The position numbers were made by a program, and so were the translations under genes. From Planctomycetota bacterium (GTDB lineage Bacteria > Planctomycetota > Planctomycetia > Pirellulales > Pirellulaceae): DNA of 13,514 bases. A model generated the notes under the pieces. The model made no database searches. It had not been told where the DNA came from and was given only the letters and a program-made list of their open reading frames with translations. The stretch lies in assembly GCA_023430365.1 (NCBI GenBank), contig JAEZAS010000208.1, positions 1 to 13,514 of the forward strand, given 5' to 3'. How positions within the stretch are numbered: the stretch's first letter is position 1; each line of letters opens with the position of its first letter. Of the stretch, positions 7,884 to 13,514 are shown in pieces.

Positions 7884-9032
7884 ATGCGCACGAAGGTTCT
7901 CGACGCCCCCTCGCTCGCCGCGCCGCGGTTGGAACGGGCCGTAGGCAACGGCCAGCCGCCGGAATTGATCGAGCTCGATCGGTTTCCGTTCACGATGGGG
8001 CGGAACGATACGTGTGACTATCAGATTGCGTCCACGCGCGTCTCGCGCGAGCATGCCGAGATCTCCCGCCAGGGAGAATCGTTCCGGGTCCGCGACCTGC
8101 AAAGCACGAACGGCACCTTCCTGAACGGTCAGCGGATCAACGGCGAAGCTCCGCTGCGCGATGGCGACTTGCTGGTGATTGCCGACGTGGAATTCTGCTT
8201 CTGCAACCGGCTCCAGTCGGCGGGACGGATCACCGTGACGCAGGTGATGGACTCTCCGCCGGAGGACGATGCCGACACCTCGCTCGCCCGCGACTTCGTC
8301 GCCACCGTGCGCAGCTTGCAGGAAGCCCTGCTGCATCGCGCGGCGCGGAACCGTTTTCAACCGATCGTCGATCTGAACGACGGTCAGACGGTTGGTTTTG
8401 AAGCGCTGCCTCGGCCCAGGCAAGTGGCGCTGACGGGCGGAGACCTGGTGATGGCCGTGGAATGCCGCGTGACGGAACGGATGCAGCACGTTCATCGCCT
8501 GATGGCGGCGGAACAAGCGGCCCGGCTGAGCGGGGAAATCTCGTTGCTGCTCACGCTGCGGCCGGCCGAAGTGGGAGCCGACGAGTTGCCGCACTGGCTG
8601 GCGCGGTTGCAGTCGCTGGTTCCGGGAAAGCGGATTGTGGCGGGAATTCCGGATTCTGCGGTCGCGGATATTCCGTACTTTCGTACGTTCGTCGATCGGT
8701 TGCGCGACCTGGGTGTGCAGGTGGCGTACGACGGCTTTGCGGCTGGACATGCCCAGGTGAAGGGGCATAAGGACCTGGCGCCGGACTATCTCAAACTGGC
8801 GCCCATGATCGCGCGAGGCATCGATCGCAGCAGCGAGCGGCAACGACAGCTGCGGTCGCTGGTGGAGGCGGCGGAGGAAATTGGATCGCAGTTGATTGCG
8901 ACCGGCATCCACAGCGAGAACGAAGCCCAGACGTGCCGCGAACTGGGCTGTCGTCTGGCTCAGGGGGATCACTATGGTCGGCCGCAGACCATCGACTGGC
9001 CCGTGCTGGATGGCACGGGTGTTTCTCTCTAG
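7884..9032 (+). CDS. FHA domain + degenerate EAL domain protein (382 aa)
   Basis: Residues about 25-106 form a forkhead-associated domain that binds phosphothreonine peptides. Its key residues are present: GR (39-40), SREH (54-57) and STNGTFLNG (74-82). Residues about 135-380 are an EAL-type domain. FQPIVDL, FEALPR (Glu173-Leu175), YLKLAP with its Lys, and AQG are recognisable. However, the conserved Asn is Thr224 (LLLTLRP), the DDFG pair reads DG (283-284, in YDGFAAG), and EGVE reads TGIH, so c-di-GMP hydrolysis is improbable; ligand binding remains possible. There is no signal peptide and no membrane segment. It is divergent from the degenerate GGDEF-CBS gene and 336 bp upstream of a kinase fusion that could make its phospho-ligand. 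A terminator-like hairpin overlaps its last codons. Confidence 0.9.
   Translation: MRTKVLDAPSLAAPRLERAVGNGQPPELIELDRFPFTMGRNDTCDYQIASTRVSREHAEISRQGESFRVRDLQSTNGTFLNGQRINGEAPLRDGDLLVIADVEFCFCNRLQSAGRITVTQVMDSPPEDDADTSLARDFVATVRSLQEALLHRAARNRFQPIVDLNDGQTVGFEALPRPRQVALTGGDLVMAVECRVTERMQHVHRLMAAEQAARLSGEISLLLTLRPAEVGADELPHWLARLQSLVPGKRIVAGIPDSAVADIPYFRTFVDRLRDLGVQVAYDGFAAGHAQVKGHKDLAPDYLKLAPMIARGIDRSSERQRQLRSLVEAAEEIGSQLIATGIHSENEAQTCRELGCRLAQGDHYGRPQTIDWPVLDGTGVSL
9000..9030 (+). terminator. Intrinsic terminator-like hairpin overlapping the FHA-EAL 3' end
   Basis: CCCGTGC (9000-9006) and GCACGGG (9013-9019) form a perfect 7-bp GC-rich stem with a 6-base loop, followed at once by the T-rich run TGTTTCTCTCT, which reaches the stop codon TAG (9030-9032). 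It would end transcription before the kinase gene. Confidence 0.45.
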
Positions 9033-9368
9033 CGCCAATCGTGCCCGTTCCATCCGTGTCGGCTCGTAGCGGATGTGGGGATCTGCGGGTTTGCAGCGGT
9101 GGAATGGAGTTCCGACTCGCAAGCCGCGTTAGTCGGTAGCTGACCGGAGCTTATCGCCGCGATCCGTCGCTGCGCACGTTGGTCGGCGGTGGCGCGAGAG
9201 CAGTGGAAGCAGAGCACGGCGCTGAATCGTGTGCAAAGCTTTCACTGCTGGGTAAACCATGCGCCCCCGCCTCGATGGTGCGGCGAGCTGGTTTGCCGAA
9301 GGATCGCAGTCCGTCTCGGTCGAGAGCCACTAAGCTTTCGATGCGGCACCTCCCCGTAGGATTTCCCC
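9033..9368. other. 336-bp spacer before the kinase-tubulin gene
   Basis: No credible gene is present. A weak inverted repeat CATCCG/CGGATG (9051-9056 and 9070-9075) follows the FHA-EAL stop. No convincing -35/-10 pair was found. AGGA at 9358-9361 lies seven bases before the GTG start of the next gene and serves as its ribosome site. The length and the upstream hairpin suggest the kinase gene has its own promoter. Confidence 0.55.
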
Positions 9369-12300
9369 GTGTCTGTCCTTTCCGCCAAATCCGATGAGCC
9401 AATCCCTGGCTATAAGGTCAAAAGCCGTCTGGGCGCTGGCGGCTATGGCGAGGTGTGGACCTGCGAAGCGCCCGGCCAACTGCTGAAGGCTATCAAGTTC
9501 GTCTACGGCATGCTCGACGAAGATCGGGCGGCCCGCGAACTGAAGGCGCTCAACCGAATCAAAGGTGTCCGCCATCCGTTCCTGCTCTCGCTGGAGCGGA
9601 TCGAGGTGGTCGACGGCCATCTGCTCATCATCACCGAGCTGGCGGACGGCAGCCTGAAGGACTGCTACGAACAGTTCCGCAAGGCAGGCGATCCGGGCAT
9701 CCCGCGGGACGAGCTGCTGAACCACGTTCGCGATGCAGCCGACGCGCTCGACTACATGAGCGACCGTCACTCGCTGCAGCACCTCGACGTCAAGCCCGAG
9801 AACCTGTTGCTGGTGGGCGGACGCATCAAGGTGGCCGACTTCGGTCTGGTCAAAGACATTCAGGACGCGACGGCGTCGATGATGGGCGGCCTGACGCCAG
9901 TCTACGCTCCGCCGGAAGTTTTTGAAGGTTCGCCCTCGCGGCGCAGCGATCAGTACAGCCTGGCGATCGTCTTTCAGGAGATGCTTACCGGGGTGTTGCC
10001 TTTCCCCGGCAAGACCGCGGCCCAACTGGCCGCCCAGCATTTGAACGCCAAGCCTCGCCTGGCTGCCCTGCCCGCCGCCGATCAGCCGGTGATTGCTCGG
10101 GCGCTGGCGAAGAACCCGAACGACCGCTTCAGCAGTTGCCGCGAATTGGTCAACGCCCTGGACCTTGCCGGGCGAACGCCCGTGAGCGTTCCGGTTCCGG
10201 CAAACATCCCACCGACACAAACGCAGGGACCGCCCCAACACCTTGCCGCCACGGAGGCGGGCCCCAATGCGGCCCCCGCCCAACAGGCCGATCGCCCGCG
10301 CAACGCGACCGACATGCTCGGCCAGCTCGAGGTCGCATCGCAGGCGGTCGCGACCGCCCTGGGAACTTCAGCCTTCGGCGGAGCGGTGGTCGAAGCCGAT
10401 CCCTGGGGCGGCGACTTGTTGCCTGCACCGGGCCCATGCGTCGACTGTCCGCCGCCGGCGGAATCAACCGACGTCAGCCTGGCGCCGACGCTGCTGATCG
10501 GCATCGGTGGAACGGGCGGCAAGGTGCTGCAACGGCTGCGACGGCGAATCAAGGATCGGGGCGAACCCGAGTTGGAAGCCCGTATCGGGTTTCTGCTGTT
10601 CGACACCGACGGCCGCGACATCATGCGAGCCACGCACGGCGAGGAAGGAGCCCCGCTGGCTCCCGATGAAACACTGGCCATGCCGCTGCGTCGGACCCAA
10701 GACTATCGCAACGACACCAGCCGAAGCCTCGACTGGTTGAGCCGCCGCTGGTTGTACAACATCCCGCGCTCGCTGCAGACCGAAGGCTTGCGTCCGCTCG
10801 GCCGACTGGCGCTGGTCGACCACGCCGCGGAGGCGATCGCGAAGATTCGAAGCGCGATCGAACGTTTGACCGAGCAAGAATCGCAGCTGGCGGCCCAGGC
10901 GGGCAAGAAACCAGTTGCGCCGCGGGTTGTGATGGTGGGCTCCATCGCTGGTGGAACCGCCAGCGGCTCCGTGGTGGATGTTGCCTACGCCGCGCGGCAG
11001 GTGCTCGACGAACTCAACCTCACCGCTTCCCCGGTTCAAGCGGTACTGGCTCACAGCACCAATCGCAGCCCGCAAGCCCAGGAGTTGGCGGTCGTCAACT
11101 CGTACGCCGCACTGAGCGAGCTGGCGCAGTTCCATCGCCCAGGATGTTCCTACCCCGGCGACTTCGGCAGTGGCCTGAAACCGCGGCAGGGACGGGCGCT
11201 TCAACAGACCTACGTGGTTCAGCTCGGCGATGAATTGTCCGCGGACGACTATCACGCCGCCTGTGATCGGTTGGCCGCGGCACTGCTCCTGGATGTGGCG
11301 ACCGCTGCGAGCGGGTGGTTGCAAGGCTGTCGCTCAGCCGATTCGCAAGGCGAGACTGCGGACGAATTCCATGTGCGTACGTTGGGGGTTTGCCAGGTCG
11401 GCGTCGGGCAGGATGCGCTGGTCGACCTCGCAGCGATGAAGCTGTGCCACGCCACGCTCGAACGCTGGACCGGCATTCCAAAGCAGAGCAGCGAACGACA
11501 GTCGAGCCGGGTGATCCCCGTGTCGATGCAAGGTCGCTCATCGATTCAGGATTCACAGGCGGCGAAAGACTCGCAGATCGACACGATCGCCGCGACCCAG
11601 GCTGCCACGCTTGGTCTCGACCTCGATCGTCTGATGCAGCTCATGCACCAGCAGGCCGCGAAGGAGTTAGAGGGCAACCCGGACCAGTGCTTCCGCTCCA
11701 TTGTTCACGCGTTTCCAGCCGACCAGAACGGTGTGCCGCTCGATCGTTGGCTGCAGTCGGTCATGGAATTGTTCGGCACCCGGTACGGCACCGAAGGGCC
11801 GCCCAAGATTTCGCAGCTGCAGTTGAACCTGGAAGACCACGCCCGCTCCGCCGCTGTGCCGTTTGGCGCCGCCGCACGCAAGTGGCTCGAGAGTCTGGTC
11901 GATCATCCCGCCGCACGGCTGTACGGCGCCCAACGTGCAACGCGGTGGCTGCAATCGCATCTCAAGGCTCTGGCCGAGCGGACGCGCGAAACGCGAATGC
12001 GGTTGAATGAGGAATGGTTCTCGGTCGAGCAGCAGTTGATTGCTACAGTCCGTCCCGATCCGCGCAACCGCAATAGGCCTCAGCCGCAATCGCCCGAGAA
12101 CCTCCTGCTCCAGCTTTGCCGGCTGCGACTCCTGGAACTGACGGCTCACACGGTCGGCGTATTCGTCCAGGCGCTGCAAGCGCACCTGCTCGGAGCGCAA
12201 GACAGCATGGCGGATTTGGCGAGGGACATTCAGAACCTCCTCAACCGCTATGCGGTGTCTGACGAAGAACTTTCGCCGGCAACCGACGACGAAATGGGGC

Positions 12301-12887
12301 AGGTCAAAGCCGCTGTCGCGGGACAACTGAAGCTGCAGGAAGTCGATCTGGCGGCCCGACTGGACGAGAGCATCACTGCCGAAGTGGTCGCTCCGGGTGG
12401 CGGCCTCCGCACGATGCTCCAGGGTGGCGAAAAGCTCACCACTCTGGTCGAACGGCTCGAGACGGCGGCCCGCACCGCCGTGCTTCGCCGCCTCGACTCG
12501 CTCGACTTTGCCAGCCAACTCTTCAATCCGCAGGTCGGCACCGGCGCAAGCCAACAAGTGGCGAGCTTGATCGAGTCGGCCCAGCCGCGGCTGCAGAAGT
12601 GCGGTGGCAACCGACGTCTGCTGTGCGTTCTGCCGGCGAGCAGCAGTCTGTCCGACGAAGCAGCGATGCAAGCCATCCGTGCGGCCCGAAGCGTGTTCCA
12701 GCAACCACCTGCTTTGATCCGCGATGCCGGCAGCGATGTCCATTTCTATTTCGAAATGGGACAAGTGCCGATCGCCCAGGTAGCCGCCACCATCATCGAC
12801 CACCGCCCCGATTTCCTGGAGTGCGCCGAGCGGATCCACACTCGGGCCGATGTCGCCTGGCAACCGCTGCTGCGGCTGCCGAGCTAG
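9369..12887 (+). CDS. Ser/Thr protein kinase fused to an FtsZ/tubulin-like GTPase domain (1172 aa)
   Basis: Residues about 15-265 are a Hanks-type kinase. Glycine loop GAGGYGEV (22-29), Lys43, Glu57, HLDVKPEN with Asp140, Lys142 and Asn145, DFG (157-159), PPE in place of APE (181-183) and Arg253 in NPNDRF are all present, so it should be active. HLD instead of HRD makes it a non-RD type. A Pro/Ala/Gln-rich linker (about 266-370) has no membrane span. From about 373 a Tubulin_2-like domain begins: LLIGIGGTGGKVLQRL (nucleotide loop, GIGGTGGK at 378-385), FLLFDTDG, SIAGGTASGS (core GGTASGS 528-534, matching the tubulin/FtsZ GGGTGTG loop) and NSYAALSEL (from Asn577), a pattern common in these bacterial tubulin-like proteins. 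Residues about 650-1172 are mostly helical and unassigned. The start is GTG with AGGA seven bases upstream. It probably couples phosphorylation to a GTP-dependent cytoskeletal or scaffold function, which is inferred, not shown. Confidence 0.9.
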   Translation: MSVLSAKSDEPIPGYKVKSRLGAGGYGEVWTCEAPGQLLKAIKFVYGMLDEDRAARELKALNRIKGVRHPFLLSLERIEVVDGHLLIITELADGSLKDCYEQFRKAGDPGIPRDELLNHVRDAADALDYMSDRHSLQHLDVKPENLLLVGGRIKVADFGLVKDIQDATASMMGGLTPVYAPPEVFEGSPSRRSDQYSLAIVFQEMLTGVLPFPGKTAAQLAAQHLNAKPRLAALPAADQPVIARALAKNPNDRFSSCRELVNALDLAGRTPVSVPVPANIPPTQTQGPPQHLAATEAGPNAAPAQQADRPRNATDMLGQLEVASQAVATALGTSAFGGAVVEADPWGGDLLPAPGPCVDCPPPAESTDVSLAPTLLIGIGGTGGKVLQRLRRRIKDRGEPELEARIGFLLFDTDGRDIMRATHGEEGAPLAPDETLAMPLRRTQDYRNDTSRSLDWLSRRWLYNIPRSLQTEGLRPLGRLALVDHAAEAIAKIRSAIERLTEQESQLAAQAGKKPVAPRVVMVGSIAGGTASGSVVDVAYAARQVLDELNLTASPVQAVLAHSTNRSPQAQELAVVNSYAALSELAQFHRPGCSYPGDFGSGLKPRQGRALQQTYVVQLGDELSADDYHAACDRLAAALLLDVATAASGWLQGCRSADSQGETADEFHVRTLGVCQVGVGQDALVDLAAMKLCHATLERWTGIPKQSSERQSSRVIPVSMQGRSSIQDSQAAKDSQIDTIAATQAATLGLDLDRLMQLMHQQAAKELEGNPDQCFRSIVHAFPADQNGVPLDRWLQSVMELFGTRYGTEGPPKISQLQLNLEDHARSAAVPFGAAARKWLESLVDHPAARLYGAQRATRWLQSHLKALAERTRETRMRLNEEWFSVEQQLIATVRPDPRNRNRPQPQSPENLLLQLCRLRLLELTAHTVGVFVQALQAHLLGAQDSMADLARDIQNLLNRYAVSDEELSPATDDEMGQVKAAVAGQLKLQEVDLAARLDESITAEVVAPGGGLRTMLQGGEKLTTLVERLETAARTAVLRRLDSLDFASQLFNPQVGTGASQQVASLIESAQPRLQKCGGNRRLLCVLPASSSLSDEAAMQAIRAARSVFQQPPALIRDAGSDVHFYFEMGQVPIAQVAATIIDHRPDFLECAERIHTRADVAWQPLLRLPS

Positions 12888-13038
12888 CCCCGGGCGGGGC
12901 AGGGCGGGCTGCCTTCCTTCCGGGCGAAAAACTCGACACTGTTCGTCGCACATGCCTATCATGATGCGGTCCGTCACGGCGCCGCGGTAAACCACCGCTG
13001 GCAAATCGCCGTCCCAGCCTCCTCTCCAGGGAATTCGC
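12888..13038. other. 151-bp spacer before the FG-GAP gene
   Basis: A short GC hairpin (GCCCC-GGGC-GGGGC, 12887-12900) starts at the last base of the kinase gene's stop codon but lacks a T-tract. AGGG at 13028-13031 is a good ribosome site for the gene that follows. Nothing else was recognised. Confidence 0.45.
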
Positions 13039-13514
13039 ATGCCCGCCCGATACGTGCTTGCGCTCATCGTATTCGCGCTGCTCACCAGCGGAGCAACCGC
13101 TCAGGAGTCGCCCCATACGCTTCGAACCTTCAAGCGTCAAAAGCTCTCCGACCGCTTCTTCGCGGAAGGCGCCACCTTCGGCGACTTGAACCAGGACGGC
13201 AAAGCCGATCTGGTCGCGGGTCCCTTCTGGTACGAAGGCCCGACCTTCGAGAAGCAGCACGCCTACTATCCGCCGAAGCCGTTCGATCCTCAGGGCTATT
13301 CGGACAACTTCTTTGCCTATGTGCACGATCTGAACGGGGATGGTTGGAACGACATCCTCATCATCGGTTTTCCGGGCAAAGAGGCCTCCTGGTTCGAGAA
13401 CCCGGAAGCGAGCACCGACACGCACTGGAAACGCCACGTCGTACTCAGCCAGGTCGACAACGAGTCTCCCACCTGGACCGATCTGACGGGCGACGGCAAG
13501 CCGGAGATCGTTTG
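13039..13514 (+). CDS. Secreted FG-GAP/VCBS repeat protein, N-terminal part only
   Basis: Open from ATG at 13039 to the window edge (158 codons seen), with AGGG seven bases upstream. Residues 1-21 form a signal peptide with a hydrophobic core (VLALIVFALL) and a likely cut after SGATA, so the protein is exported. The rest shows FG-GAP-like blades with calcium-binding Asp loops: DLNQDGKAD (49-57), DLNGDGWND (97-105) and DLTGDGKPE (148-156), spaced about 50 residues apart, as in a beta-propeller. WYEGP and WFENP are common between such loops in planctomycete secreted proteins. Full-length relatives often carry extra C-terminal domains, which cannot be checked here. The function is unknown; binding or adhesion in the periplasm or at the surface is plausible. 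The 151-bp gap gives no reason to place it in the kinase operon. Confidence 0.85.
   Translation, partial: MPARYVLALIVFALLTSGATAQESPHTLRTFKRQKLSDRFFAEGATFGDLNQDGKADLVAGPFWYEGPTFEKQHAYYPPKPFDPQGYSDNFFAYVHDLNGDGWNDILIIGFPGKEASWFENPEASTDTHWKRHVVLSQVDNESPTWTDLTGDGKPEIV

Noticed and set aside
5032..7944. 970-codon open frame on the plus strand
   Set aside because: It runs antisense to the GlmU-like and GGDEF-CBS genes and through both spacers, has no family motifs, and is an effect of high GC with few stops.
9051..9075. CATCCG/CGGATG inverted repeat as terminator
   Set aside because: The 6-bp stem with a 13-base loop and no T-tract is weaker than the hairpin at 9000-9030.
12887..12900. GCCCC/GGGGC hairpin as terminator of the kinase gene
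   Set aside because: The stem is only 5 bp, with no T-tract, in very GC-rich sequence where such hairpins are expected by chance.
11667..13085. 472-codon minus-strand frame
   Set aside because: It is antisense to the C-terminal part of the kinase-tubulin gene and to the signal peptide region of the FG-GAP gene, with no recognisable domain.

Overview
The window looks like chromosomal DNA from a GC-rich planctomycete, probably of the Pirellula/Blastopirellula kind. That assignment is an inference. It rests on a secreted FG-GAP protein with Asp-rich calcium motifs, a large serine/threonine kinase fusion, a Bacteroidetes/Planctomycetes-style alternative GlmU, weak or absent Shine-Dalgarno sites, and widely spaced genes. 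No rRNA, tRNA, transposase, phage gene or CRISPR array was seen.

Left part (1-4033, minus strand): a three-gene export operon reading ATPase (3290-4033), double-module FtsX/MacB-type permease (915-3293), then HlyD-type periplasmic adaptor (1-763, running off the window). ATPase and permease overlap by four bases. The 151-bp spacer before the adaptor gene is almost filled by four different 7-bp tandem repeats placed one after another. The 404-bp spacer upstream of the operon (4034-4437) holds a remnant of one of those heptamers, four alternating copies of a TGTTGATAAAC motif including a 12-bp inverted repeat, and a second, unrelated 12-bp inverted repeat.

Middle (4438-7323, minus strand): an alternative GlmU-type sugar nucleotidyltransferase/left-handed beta-helix protein, then a regulator with a degraded receiver domain, a GGDEF domain whose signature has become ERNRY, and two CBS domains.

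Right part (7884-13514, plus strand): an FHA-EAL protein whose EAL domain has lost several metal-binding residues; a 1172-residue protein joining an apparently active Ser/Thr kinase to an FtsZ/tubulin-like GTPase domain; and the start of a secreted FG-GAP repeat protein.

The best candidate for a novel system is 5905-12887. Three neighbouring regulators are built from a degenerate GGDEF domain with CBS pair, a phosphothreonine-reading FHA domain with a degenerate EAL, and a kinase-tubulin fusion. The kinase could write marks that the FHA domain reads, with the worn c-di-GMP domains acting as binding or interaction modules. This is a hypothesis from gene content and order; no interaction is shown by the sequence.
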